DNA from: Allorhodopirellula heiligendammensis
GTDB lineage: Bacteria; Planctomycetota; Planctomycetia; Pirellulales; Pirellulaceae
Assembly (NCBI RefSeq): GCF_007860105.1
Contig: NZ_SJPU01000001.1
Location: 1,346,118 to 1,410,117, forward strand
Reading direction: 5' to 3'
Length of the DNA stretch: 64,000 nt
Made by a program: the position numbers and the translations under genes. Positions 54,809-63,840 of this stretch are shown here, in pieces. The stretch's first letter is position 1; every line of letters begins with the position of its first letter. Under the pieces are notes generated by a model, which saw nothing but the letters and a program-made list of their open reading frames with translations, made no database searches and had not been told where the DNA came from.

Positions 54809-56563
54809 ATGTTCGGCAACGCAGGCGTTCGCACGGCTGCCGTCCTCGTGACAGTCATAGCTGTCGCCTCCCCATCGTCCGCACAGAATACGGCCGTTCA
54901 GAACCCGGCCGCTGCGCATGCGGCTCCGAGGGCAGGTTCGACGTCCGAGGACACGCGATCCTTCGCCTCGTTTCTTGCTACCGTCCAAGAAGAAGTGGTT
55001 GCCAAGGAAGTTGCAGGCCCGAACGTTCAAGCGGGAATGATCGATTCAGACACGATTGACCTCGACCCACTTGAGCGTATCGACCAGCAGGACGAGGCGG
55101 GCGAATCACTGATGCTCGCCGACGTCATTGCCAGTTTGTACCACTCCTATCCGGAGATCCAGCAGGCCAGAGAATTGCAAGCCATCGCAGGCGGCGATCT
55201 GATGTCCAGTTATGGGTACTACGATACAAAGTTCGAGGCTGATTCGCTGAGTGAGCCCACGGGTTTTTACCGGAACTATCGCAACGGCTTGGGCGTTGCG
55301 CGCCGGACGTGGTGGGGCGGCTATCTTTCGGCTGGCTACCGGATCGGTCGTGGGTACTTTCAGCCCTGGTACAAGGAACGCCAGACAGACGATGCAGGCG
55401 AATTCAAAATTGGAGCCGTCCAGCCCCTGTTGCGAGGCCGCGCCATCGATGCGGAGCGAGTTGCTGTGTTCCAAGCATCGCTGCAGCAGCAGGCTGCGAT
55501 GCCGCGTGTCCGTCAAACCATCCTGGCGACCTCCGGGGAAGCCATCGATGTCTACTGGCAATGGGTGTCCGCCGGTGCAATCTTGCAAGCTCAGCAGGAG
55601 CTGTTAGACCTCGCCGTGAAACGCGGAGAGCAGTACCAAGTCGGCGTCGCGGCGGGCAAGTTCGCTGAGATCGATCTGATTTTGAATGAGCAGTTGATCG
55701 CCGAACGTAGGGCCTCGTTGTTGAAGGCGGAGCAGAAGTTCCGGGCCGTCGCGTTCAAGTTAGGGCTGTATCTGCGTGATGAAACCGGCCAGCCGATGAC
55801 ACCCGATCGGCAATGGCTACCCGAACAATTTCCCACCATCAGTCCTCAACCACCGCTGGATTTGTCGGCAGAGTTAGCCGCCGCGATCACTCGCCGTCCA
55901 GAACCCGAGTTGCTGCACTTAGAAATACGCAGCACTCAGTTGGACCGACAACTAGCCCACAATGATCTTCTGCCAAATTTTGATTTCATTTCGGAAGCGT
56001 CGCAGGACATGGGTGAACCAGCGACCTATGCAAACGATAAAGGTGAGTTCGAGTTGGTGATCGGTTTTCACAGCGAGGTGCCCATTCAGCGTCGGAAGGC
56101 ACGCGGGAAAATTCAATCAACCTCTGCCAAAATACGGCAAATCGACGCCAAACTTCGACTGACGCACAATAAGATTGCCGTCGAGCTGCAGACGCAGTCC
56201 AACCGTTTGCAGTTGGCAACTGAGATCGTCAAGGAAACGGAGATCGCGTTGGAAGCGGCCCTGGAGACACTCCAGAGATACCAGTTCGCGTTCAACAGCG
56301 GTAAGATTGACTTGATTTACTTAAACATGCTGGAAACCAAATTTAATGAAACGGAGATCCGGCTGATCGATGCGCAGCGTGAATGGTTTTTAGCCTTGGC
56401 GGATTTGCAACTCGCCCTGGCACTCGATCCCTTGGACCAAGCGATGATGATATCGGAGCTGCCTGAGAGCGATATTCCGGGGCCCGGGAATCTCGCGAAA
56501 CCGCCGCTGCCCGATGCCCAGCAGCTCGACGCCGATTGGCAACGTCATCGGAACACCCCCTGA
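54809..56563 (+). CDS. TolC-family outer-membrane channel
   Basis: A 584-residue outer-membrane factor with a signal peptide (MFGNAGVRTAAVLVTVIAVA). The two halves typical of TolC show amphipathic helices with regular Ala/Leu/Gln patterns: MLADVIASLYHSYPEIQQAR near 110, AAMPRVRQTILATSGEAIDV, AVELQTQSNRLQLATEIVKE and YLNMLETKFNETEIRLIDAQ. An Asp/Glu/Ala-rich stretch of about 50 residues precedes the first helix pair. The frame opens upstream at 54563 inside the adaptor gene, but the signal peptide fixes the start at ATG 54809, 63 bases after the adaptor ends. With the ABC-like and HlyD genes it makes a complete three-part exporter. Confidence 0.9.
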   Translation: MFGNAGVRTAAVLVTVIAVASPSSAQNTAVQNPAAAHAAPRAGSTSEDTRSFASFLATVQEEVVAKEVAGPNVQAGMIDSDTIDLDPLERIDQQDEAGESLMLADVIASLYHSYPEIQQARELQAIAGGDLMSSYGYYDTKFEADSLSEPTGFYRNYRNGLGVARRTWWGGYLSAGYRIGRGYFQPWYKERQTDDAGEFKIGAVQPLLRGRAIDAERVAVFQASLQQQAAMPRVRQTILATSGEAIDVYWQWVSAGAILQAQQELLDLAVKRGEQYQVGVAAGKFAEIDLILNEQLIAERRASLLKAEQKFRAVAFKLGLYLRDETGQPMTPDRQWLPEQFPTISPQPPLDLSAELAAAITRRPEPELLHLEIRSTQLDRQLAHNDLLPNFDFISEASQDMGEPATYANDKGEFELVIGFHSEVPIQRRKARGKIQSTSAKIRQIDAKLRLTHNKIAVELQTQSNRLQLATEIVKETEIALEAALETLQRYQFAFNSGKIDLIYLNMLETKFNETEIRLIDAQREWFLALADLQLALALDPLDQAMMISELPESDIPGPGNLAKPPLPDAQQLDADWQRHRNTP

Positions 56564-56657
56564 ACATGGCTGGCGAGGGATTTTCGTTGCACCGTGTGCG
56601 TAACGGCGAATCCCGCCAGCGGCGACAGTTTTCACCACACCGAAGACGTTTCGTTTT

Positions 56658-58406
56658 ATGTCTGATAATTTTGCGCTGATCGAGCTGCCTGTTGTTTTAT
56701 CAGCAGCGAGCAACCTGACCTTGATCGATTGGGGCGTGATCGCCGGTTATTTCTTGATCATGGCGGGTGTGGTGGCGTGGTCGTCGCGTCGCCAGAATAG
56801 CACGGCCGACTATTTTCTCGCAGGGCGAAACGTCGGCTGGTTCGTGATTGGTACGTCGCTGTTTGCATCGAACATCGGCTCCGAGCATATCGTTGGCTTG
56901 GCCGGTCAGGGTGCGGTGTCGGGACTGGCAATGGCGCACTACGAATTGCATGCCTGGATCATGATCATGTTGGCCTGGTTCTTCGTGCCGTTCTACTATC
57001 GCACGGGCGTCTACACGGTACCTGAATTTCTCGAACTGCGCTTTGGTCCGACATCGAGATGGATCCTCTCGGTGGTGTCGTTGGTGGCCTACGTGTTCAC
57101 GAAAGTCTCCGTGACGGTGTACGCCGGTGCCGTCGTGTTCTCGGCATTGTTGCCGGACACTTTCGGATCGCCCGCGGCCGCGTTTTGGATAGGTGCCATC
57201 GCAACGGTACTGTTGACGGGCTTGTACACTGTGTTCGGCGGCCTGCGGGCGGTGCTGTTCACCGACGCGGCGCAGGCCTTGATTCTGTTGATCGGTTCGA
57301 TTTGCATTACGTTCATCGGTTTGAAGCAACTCGGCGGCTGGGAAGAACTTCGGGTAATGGCAAAGGCGAACGCGGATGCGTTTGCGCTGTGGCGACCGAT
57401 CGACGACCCAGATTTCCCGTGGTTGGGGATTTTGATCGGGTCTCCCATCGTTGGAATTTGGTATTGGTGTACGGACCAGTACATTGTTCAGCGTACGTTG
57501 TCGGCGAAGAATCTTCGCAATGCCCGTCGCGGCGCTCTCTGGGGTGGCGTGCTCAAAGTATGGCCAGTGTTCATTTTTTTGATTCCTGGGTTGATCGGTT
57601 GGGCACTGCATAGCAAAGGGTTGATTGCAATCCCCACGAAAACCCTCATTGATGGTGGTACGGGACTGGATGGTGACAAAGTATTTCCGACGCTGGTGAC
57701 TACGTTGTTACCGGTTGGTTTACGCGGCCTGGTTGTAGCGGGATTGTTGGCGGCGTTGATGAGTTCGCTATCATCCCTGTTTAATTCCGCCGCCTCCTTG
57801 TTCACGATTGACATCTATCAGAAACTCCGCCCTGGTCGTTCCGAGCAACATCTGGTGCGCGTGGGTCGGATCGCGACGCTTGTCGTCGTTGTTGCTGGAT
57901 TGGCTTGGATCCCCGTGATGGCCCGCATTTCCGGGGGCGGTTTGTACGAGTACCTGCAATCGGTACAGGGCTATCTGGCACCACCAATCACGGCGGTTTT
58001 TGTGCTGGGCCTGTTATGGCCGCGGATGAATTCACCCGCTGCGGTAGTGGGGCTGACGTTCGGATTTGCGCTCGGGTTAGGCAAAACGATCGTCCAAGCA
58101 GTCTACGGCAGTGGGGCTGGAAAGATCTCATCGCCCGCCTTGTTGGCGTGGATCGGAGATGCGAATTTCCTCTATTTCTCGTCGGCGCTGTTTGCGATTT
58201 GTTTGCTCGTCATCGTAGTCACCACGCTCTGCACGCGAGCACCCGATCCCGAACGGGTGCGAGGCTTGACGTGGGGGGCCCGAAGCGAAGCGGATGTTCG
58301 CGAGATCCGTGAAAGCTGGACCCCAGTCGACGTGGTGATGACCGTTGCGATCTTGGGGCTGGTACTCGGAATCTATCTTTATTTCACGTTCTGGCTGTCG
58401 TACTGA
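56658..58406 (+). CDS. Sodium:solute symporter (SSS family)
   Basis: A 582-residue transporter with about 13-14 helices in the LeuT-type fold. SSS features: WGVIAGYFLIMAGVVAWSSR at helix 1, TADYFLAGRNVGWFVIGTSL, NIGSEHIVGLAGQGAVSGLA (sodium and sugar site), FLELRFGPTSRWILSVVSLV, YTVFGGLRAVLFTDAAQALI, then AALMSSLSSLFNSAASLFTI, the Ser-rich helix that holds sodium. It resembles glucose/sugar-importing SGLT-type members more than proline or pantothenate carriers, but the solute is inferred. It is 95 bases after the TolC gene on the same strand and overlaps the convergent DUF502 gene by 23 bases. Confidence 0.9.
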   Translation: MSDNFALIELPVVLSAASNLTLIDWGVIAGYFLIMAGVVAWSSRRQNSTADYFLAGRNVGWFVIGTSLFASNIGSEHIVGLAGQGAVSGLAMAHYELHAWIMIMLAWFFVPFYYRTGVYTVPEFLELRFGPTSRWILSVVSLVAYVFTKVSVTVYAGAVVFSALLPDTFGSPAAAFWIGAIATVLLTGLYTVFGGLRAVLFTDAAQALILLIGSICITFIGLKQLGGWEELRVMAKANADAFALWRPIDDPDFPWLGILIGSPIVGIWYWCTDQYIVQRTLSAKNLRNARRGALWGGVLKVWPVFIFLIPGLIGWALHSKGLIAIPTKTLIDGGTGLDGDKVFPTLVTTLLPVGLRGLVVAGLLAALMSSLSSLFNSAASLFTIDIYQKLRPGRSEQHLVRVGRIATLVVVVAGLAWIPVMARISGGGLYEYLQSVQGYLAPPITAVFVLGLLWPRMNSPAAVVGLTFGFALGLGKTIVQAVYGSGAGKISSPALLAWIGDANFLYFSSALFAICLLVIVVTTLCTRAPDPERVRGLTWGARSEADVREIRESWTPVDVVMTVAILGLVLGIYLYFTFWLSY

Positions 58407-59406
58407 GTCCCGATGCTGGCTTCGACGGCAGCTCTTTGAGAGTGGACTCCACCCGCTGCTGAGGTGGGACGACGACACCACAGCTGACCACGAATTGGAT
58501 GGCTTCATCGATCGTCAGCTCCAAATCGATTGCTTCGCTGCGGCGGACTGTCACGGTGAACCCCGTCATCGGCATCGGACTGGTCGGCATCAGCACGCTC
58601 AGCATTGGTTCACCGGCGGCTTCTGAGATTTCACGCATCCCGTTGCCAGTAACAAAACCGAGTGACCAGATGCCTTCGCGCGGGTACTGAATGGCGACGA
58701 CCCGGTTGAATTCAATCTGCCGATCATCAAACGCAAAATCGGTGATCTGTTTCACACTACCGTAAACTTTATTGACGATCGGGATGCGCAAGATGGTGGC
58801 ATCAAACGTGCTTACAAACCATCGACCGATACCCCCGGTGAAGGCGCGGCCCAAGAAGTACAGCAGCGAGATGAACAAAATCAGGAAGACAGGCACCACG
58901 ATCCAGCGTGGCATGTAATGCAGTTGATAGTAGCGGTCCCAATAGGCTGCGGCTGTTTTGGGAGGCAGTGAGGATGCACCGAAGGCATCGGCATGGTCGT
59001 CGACCTCGCGAACCACGTACGCGGGCAGGTAATGTCGCCCGGTCGGTCCCGGCACATAGGTGACGGATTGATAGGTAAATCCGGGGCGTTTTTTCGCCCC
59101 CGTGACGTCCTCGCTCGTATCGAGGACGGCGTCCTTGGGAACGCTATGCCGGATGTCCGCAAATCCCAACACCATCAAGTAGCGAATTCCCCCCTCGACG
59201 GGGATCAGGACCCGGTTTTCAATCGCACTCCATGCCCAAATCAGCACGACGATCGTCAGAAGAGGTGGCAGTACCACCCCCAGACCGCGCAGTACCGCCC
59301 GCCGCGCCCCATGCCCGGACGCAGGAGCGATCTCGATCTCAGCATCACTCAGCGAGGGATCGGCGGCGCTTTCGTGATGAGATGCGGGGTTCTGTGGGTC
59401 AGTCAT
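58384..59406 (-). CDS. DUF502-family membrane protein
   Basis: A 340-residue protein with two membrane helices (LRGLGVVLPPLLTIVVLIWA and WIVVPVFLILFISLLYFLGR), a polar loop of about 120 residues between them and a C-terminal domain with the DUF502 motifs GIGRWFVSTFDATILRIPIV, NKVYGSVKQITDFAFDD, FNRVVAIQYPREGIWSLGFV and MLSVLMPTSPMPMTGFTVTV. The inter-helix loop is longer than in most members and rich in Pro and Asp. DUF502 has no established function in bacteria; plant relatives (LCV, COV) affect vascular patterning through trafficking. The final 23 bases overlap the symporter gene. Confidence 0.85.
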   Translation of the reverse strand: MTDPQNPASHHESAADPSLSDAEIEIAPASGHGARRAVLRGLGVVLPPLLTIVVLIWAWSAIENRVLIPVEGGIRYLMVLGFADIRHSVPKDAVLDTSEDVTGAKKRPGFTYQSVTYVPGPTGRHYLPAYVVREVDDHADAFGASSLPPKTAAAYWDRYYQLHYMPRWIVVPVFLILFISLLYFLGRAFTGGIGRWFVSTFDATILRIPIVNKVYGSVKQITDFAFDDRQIEFNRVVAIQYPREGIWSLGFVTGNGMREISEAAGEPMLSVLMPTSPMPMTGFTVTVRRSEAIDLELTIDEAIQFVVSCGVVVPPQQRVESTLKELPSKPASGLSTTART

Positions 59407-59591
59407 GATCGTCGGCCGGCGAGGAACGCGAGGCGAAAAGAAAAGAAGTGTGAATCATCCGGCTCACGATTGGAACGCAAATCCTTTGGAACGCGAGCCC
59501 CCGAGGATTCGAGCCGCCTTGAAAACTGTAGCATGCGATTTCCACTGGCAGCAGGGATCCAACCATGATTCGGCGAATTCAACGGAAAGGT

Positions 59592-60533
59592 TCAAGAATC
59601 CCGCATGGCAAGGGCCACCACCGCCAGTGAGACCCGGCGTGCCCCAGCATCCATCAGAACCCCCGCCACCTCGTCGGCGGTCGCTCCGGTCGTCATCACA
59701 TCATCGACCAATATGATGTCACAATCCATGCTCGTTTGGCGCCATCGCTGACCGACGTGAAATGCTCCGCGGACGTTCTCGTGGCGGGCATCATCGTCCA
59801 GCAACGCTTGTTTGGCGACCGGGCGGGTCGTTCGCAATAGGCTTACGTAGGGTAGCCTCAAGTTCTTGGCCGTGTACTGGGCCAGTAACCGCGTGCCACT
59901 GCCGCCCCGGCGAACCTGCCGAATCCAGGGACTAGGGACGCTCGTCACCATCAACGGCGGGGCAGGGGCGTGCCCTGCCATGGCTAAATCGGGCCAGCGA
60001 CTGCGGCAGCGATCCGCTAAACGCATGGCCAACTCCCGAGTGACGGCGGAATTGCAGGGGTATTTCGCCGCAACGACGGCGGTTCTCGCCGCATCGTGAT
60101 ATCGATACAGCGGTGTCATTCGCGCGAACCGGTGGGGAAAACTGCGTCCTGCGCATTTAGGGCACGGCAGCAATTCGGGTTCCGGCACTGTCACCCCCAT
60201 TTCTTGCACCCCCATTTCTTGCAGTGGATCGGTAGCCAGGCGGGAGGACGGTCCACGCGGCGACCGGACTTGGCGTGGCCAACCGCACTGCTCACACGCT
60301 GTCCGCATCATCGGTTGCGACTGCAGGAGTGATGTTTCACAGTTGACACAAAAGGTTGCGTACCGCCGCGGGGAGTCGCGATCCGTACCCCGGCCGGTCG
60401 GCTCACCACAGAGCACACAGACTGGCGGAAAGATCAACGGGGCGAGCGATTCCCAAAATCGCTCCACAGACTGTCTCAGAAACCGAGCTTTCGCCGCCGT
60501 TTTTCTCAGTGGTGCGGGTGCTAGAGAAGACAT
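59592..60533 (-). CDS. comF: ComF-family phosphoribosyltransferase
   Basis: A 313-residue ComF-type protein. Near the N terminus lie zinc-ligand-like cysteines (VCVLCGEPTG, FCVNCETSLL, ACEQCGWPR), a second pair is in LLPCPKCAGR, and the C-terminal half is a phosphoribosyltransferase with the PRPP motif DIILVDDVMTTGATADEV. ComF is needed for DNA uptake in transformable species and for recombination-linked roles elsewhere; the exact reaction is not known. Start at ATG 60533, giving MSSLAPAPLRKTAAKARFLR; the open frame to 60674 is not protein-like. There is no visible promoter or ribosome site. A type IV pilus motor pair is elsewhere in the window. Confidence 0.85.
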   Translation of the reverse strand: MSSLAPAPLRKTAAKARFLRQSVERFWESLAPLIFPPVCVLCGEPTGRGTDRDSPRRYATFCVNCETSLLQSQPMMRTACEQCGWPRQVRSPRGPSSRLATDPLQEMGVQEMGVTVPEPELLPCPKCAGRSFPHRFARMTPLYRYHDAARTAVVAAKYPCNSAVTRELAMRLADRCRSRWPDLAMAGHAPAPPLMVTSVPSPWIRQVRRGGSGTRLLAQYTAKNLRLPYVSLLRTTRPVAKQALLDDDARHENVRGAFHVGQRWRQTSMDCDIILVDDVMTTGATADEVAGVLMDAGARRVSLAVVALAMRDS

Positions 60534-61680
60534 ATTTTGAAATTTTACAGATTTTTCTAGTAGCCGGGCGAACCTTCTGCTGAAATAGTCTTCTAAGAAC
60601 CTAACTGAAAACTTGTGTATGGCGTCGCTGCGGTGGCCCAGGTGACGTTGCAATTCGGACCCCAACGGGTCCAAGCCTAATCCTGGGTCTCAGCCGTGAC
60701 AGCGATGCGAGTCCTGTCATATTCCGCTGCGAGTGGTTTTCGTGATGAATAGTTTTTGGTTTAGTTTTTAATAATCGCAGTCTCACCTGCGGCCCGCTTT
60801 GGGGGGTGGTGGTTCCATCGATGGGTCACCACGTGAGCTGCATTTCCAATTTGTGCTCCACAACCGCACCGTAAGAAACGGTGCCGGGAGGTTCCGATGC
60901 GAACTCTGATTTCCAACCTGAATGTCATTCGTGCAACCCGCGTCAGCGGCCTTCTGTGCAATGGTTTCGGCCGGATCTCGACAGTCGTCGTGAACCTTTC
61001 CGAGAGACTTGCGGAGTTCCCGTGGTCGGCCCATCCGGCTGACCATCGAGAACGTCGCGAATCATTGTGGAAGCCTCTGTATGCCAGCGTCGGCAGTACG
61101 CCTGTCGACCTCGGGAGCGATAAACGCATGTGTTTGTCGCTACAGATGGACCAAACGTGTCCATCGCTGTCGCGATTATGGGGCCGACCCCAGATGACGC
61201 GTTTCGCAGTCGTCCCGGTGACCGTGTCACCGCGAACGGCGAATCGCACGAGCAAGGGTTACGCGGCCATAGGCTAACGCCATCCGCGTCGCACCCAGCT
61301 CGCTGACCCGAAAACGATTCTTCGTAAGCTCATTTCATCCCGGATCGCTGCACCTACCGCAGCGGTGGATTCCGCTGGTTGGAAACGAAGCTCCGTCGAA
61401 CTGATTTCGGTCACCCCATGATGCTGCTCGCAGATGTCTGCTAGCGCGAGAGAGATGTCGCCAGCGCCCTGAATCGCCTTTCCTTCCAGCCCAGTACTCG
61501 GCACGAGTATGTCTGGAGCAACTTTCTAGGAAAGCCCGAACGGGTCGCTGAACGTTCCTCATCCGCGTCGAGACCGCCTGCGAACCGCAGAACCATCGCG
61601 ATTCCTGAACGAATCTTGGAAGCTTTCACTGGCAGTTTGAAACTGGAATGCCCCTGCTTGATCCTGGGGAGGAACAAATC
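60534..61680. other. 1.1-kb region with no well-supported gene
   Basis: No known family was found between comF and the sigma-factor gene. Competing short frames run on both strands around 60761-61277 and 61274-61504; the one with a ribosome site is listed separately. The minus-strand frame to 61504 includes ALADICEQHHGVTEISSTEL and may be a gene remnant. A hairpin-like GGTGG/CCACC pair lies near 60807-60834. I do not assign any function. Confidence 0.35.
60897..61277 (+). CDS. Possible 126-residue protein with a strong ribosome site
   Basis: ATG 60897 is preceded by GGGAGG with a 5-base spacer, the best Shine-Dalgarno in the region. The frame encodes MRTLISNLNVIRATRVSGLL, then NGFGRISTVVVNLSERLAEF and a more erratic C-terminal half rich in Arg and Ser. 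It has no signal peptide, membrane helix or known motif. A 164-codon frame on the other strand overlaps it. The ribosome site is the only argument for it. Confidence 0.3.
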   Translation: MRTLISNLNVIRATRVSGLLCNGFGRISTVVVNLSERLAEFPWSAHPADHRERRESLWKPLYASVGSTPVDLGSDKRMCLSLQMDQTCPSLSRLWGRPQMTRFAVVPVTVSPRTANRTSKGYAAIG

Positions 61681-62352
61681 ATGACGATCACACTCGAAAA
61701 CAAAAATCCCATCTCGGCCGCGATCGTGCCGATGCACAATGTCCATAACGATGGTCCGCTGACGGTGGCGCAGCTCGTCGTCCAAGCTCAACAAGGTGAC
61801 CGAGAGGCCTTTGGCGAATTGTTTGAACGCTATCGGCCCGCCATCGTGGCCCTCTCGATGCAACGCCTGCGGAACGCTCACGAAGCCGAAGAATTGGCAC
61901 AGGACGTGTTTATTCAGGCAATGCAGAAAGTCAATCAACTGCGTGTCCCAGAAGCATTCGGTGGCTGGTTGCGTCAGATCGTGCACCGCATGGCCATCAA
62001 CCGCGCCACACGCGGTCGGTTGTCGGTGTCCTGCGATCCGGAAACGCTGGAAGCCACCTGTGCCGATGAGACTTCGCCACAAACGGCGTTTGAAGATCGC
62101 GAACGTGCCGATGCGGTGCGTAGCGGTTTGACTCGATTGGGTGACATCGACCAGCAAACTTTGCGCGCGTTTTACCTGCAAGGGCAATCGCTAATCGAAA
62201 TGAGCGACCGCTTCGATGCCCCTGTGGGCACGATCAAACGCCGCTTGCACACCGCTCGCAAGCGGCTTGCCGAAACGATGCGGACTGATTTTCCGGCGAC
62301 CGTACCGATGTCGGTCGCGGCCCCAGAGATCCCGGTCTGCCAAGCGGTTTGA
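61681..62352 (+). CDS. ECF-type RNA polymerase sigma factor
   Basis: A 223-residue sigma-70-family protein of ECF build. Region 2 runs QGDREAFGELFERYRPAIVA to AEELAQDVFIQAMQKVNQL and FGGWLRQIVHRMAINRATRG; a 45-residue acidic linker separates it from region 4, LGDIDQQTLRAFYLQGQSLI, EMSDRFDAPVGTIKRRLHTA, the helix-turn-helix that reads the -35 element. The N-terminal tail of about 35 residues is longer than usual. ATG 61681 follows GGGAGG by about eight bases; the frame goes on upstream to 61648. The convergent DUF1571 gene follows. No anti-sigma factor is seen beside it, so control is unknown. Confidence 0.9.
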   Translation: MTITLENKNPISAAIVPMHNVHNDGPLTVAQLVVQAQQGDREAFGELFERYRPAIVALSMQRLRNAHEAEELAQDVFIQAMQKVNQLRVPEAFGGWLRQIVHRMAINRATRGRLSVSCDPETLEATCADETSPQTAFEDRERADAVRSGLTRLGDIDQQTLRAFYLQGQSLIEMSDRFDAPVGTIKRRLHTARKRLAETMRTDFPATVPMSVAAPEIPVCQAV

Positions 62353-62427
62353 GGGCGTGGGAGCCAGAACGGGTACCCCTGGTTTGGCGTGCCGTTGGGG
62401 ATAGACGGACGTGACGGGGGACCCATC

Positions 62428-63369
62428 CTACTTAGCGAACGAATATTCGGGGTTGGCCGTATCGAAATCTCGAGCGGTCAGCCCCACGTTCGTTTGCAGA
62501 TCGTGATATTCATACGATTCAATCAGTGGGCGCTGGTCACTGTTGGGTTTGGGCCAGTCAAAACTGCGATAGCTCACGACTACGTTCTGCGGCTGGTCGA
62601 GGACCAGTTCTGCCACCGCAAAATCATTCTCCCGACCGGTAGGCTGGCTGCGCTCGATTCGGAGGTGTGTCAACGATCGACCGTCGAACGGGTAGCCTTC
62701 CGTTTTAAACACGCGTACGTGGGGGTCGTCGCGATCCTCACCGCCGCGCTCGATCAGTTTTTCGAGCAATCGGGTCAAACCGATTTCGGCAATGGGATAT
62801 CGTTGGCCCTGCATGGCTAAGAAACCCTCAGGTGGCAGTGACACGGTCATCATGGCCCCGACCATGCCGGCTTCACGGACTTGCATTTTGCCGTCGTTTT
62901 GATCTTCCACCCAGATCACCTCGCGGCCGCGGATGTTGCTGGGCGATTCGAACCGCAGGTATACCTTCAGTGGTCCACCGGGCGTGCCTCCCGCGTGTCT
63001 CGTTACCACTTTCAGAGAGATCTCGGAGGCGGGCTGTAACACCCCACTACGATCTTGCTCCTGCTTGATGAGTCGCGCCGTGTAGTCGTCGAGATGGGCA
63101 TTCGTCTCGGCAAGCGCAGTATTGGCCAGTTGCAGCATTTCAGCCATGGACACTTCCTCTGTTCTTCCGGATTCGGATGCGGCGATTTCACTCCCGGTCG
63201 CTTGTGGAGGTGCCACAGCGACGGGTGTTGCTGATTCGGCGCGGCTACTGGCAAGAGACGTGGCCATCACAGTGAGACCCGCGGTTGCCAAGGATAACGC
63301 CATCAACCAAACCCACTGGCGGCGTTGATCGCTCGTGGAAGAGAGAGCTTCTGTCACAGTGAGAACCAT
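62428..63369 (-). CDS. DUF1571 protein, membrane-anchored or exported
   Basis: A 313-residue protein. A hydrophobic segment QWVWLMALSLATAGLTVMAT (residues 18-37) anchors or exports it, followed by an Ala/Ser/Glu linker and the DUF1571 domain: LDDYTARLIKQEQDRSGVLQ, LKVYLRFESPSNIRGREVIW, AGMVGAMMTVSLPPEGFLAM and IAEIGLTRLLEKLIERG. The domain has the look of the LolA/OmpA-type lipoprotein-carrier fold, often seen in planctomycetes, but no ligand is known. It is convergent with the sigma factor gene and divergent from recA. Confidence 0.85.
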   Translation of the reverse strand: MVLTVTEALSSTSDQRRQWVWLMALSLATAGLTVMATSLASSRAESATPVAVAPPQATGSEIAASESGRTEEVSMAEMLQLANTALAETNAHLDDYTARLIKQEQDRSGVLQPASEISLKVVTRHAGGTPGGPLKVYLRFESPSNIRGREVIWVEDQNDGKMQVREAGMVGAMMTVSLPPEGFLAMQGQRYPIAEIGLTRLLEKLIERGGEDRDDPHVRVFKTEGYPFDGRSLTHLRIERSQPTGRENDFAVAELVLDQPQNVVVSYRSFDWPKPNSDQRPLIESYEYHDLQTNVGLTARDFDTANPEYSFAK

Positions 63370-63840
63370 GGACGGAGTTTGAAATAGGGAACCGGGCTCT
63401 GAACTTTCTCATTATTTCGCTGAGGGACCCCGCTGCACAACGCTTTGTGGGAGCACCCGGTCGGGGAAGCGTCCGGACCTGGTCCCGCAACAGGCGAACC
63501 GCCTCATCGAGTACCCACGTGTCGGGTGGGAACTGTTTTTTTAATGCATTCAATACCTGGTGACCAAACGTGTCCAGTGGGGCGGCGATACTACTTTCGT
63601 GAGCCAAACGGGGCTCGCCCGGCGATCGCGAATTGTTGTTGAAAAGCTGTCTAGGAAAGCGATCGTTTCGAACTATTTCCCCTGCCAAAATCAGGGTTTC
63701 GGAACGAAATTTGTTGTCCAAGTGCTAGATTCGCGATACCATCAACCGGCTGCTTCGTTCGGTGATGTTCAAACGGACGACGACCCCAGGTCGCTCTTGA
63801 AATCTGAGCTAGAAAAGAAAACTTAAGGAAAACAGGGATA
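63370..63840. other. Divergent gap between DUF1571 and recA
   Basis: 471 bases that should hold the recA promoter. A minus-strand frame at 63245-63721 (DTFGHQVLNALKKQFPPDTW in its middle) looks weakly protein-like but runs into the DUF1571 gene, so I do not accept it. No clear LexA-type box was found. Confidence 0.4.

Noticed and set aside
63245-63721. A 158-codon minus-strand frame upstream of the DUF1571 gene
   Set aside because: It overlaps the start of the DUF1571 gene by 125 bases on the same strand, has no ribosome site, and is not a known family.
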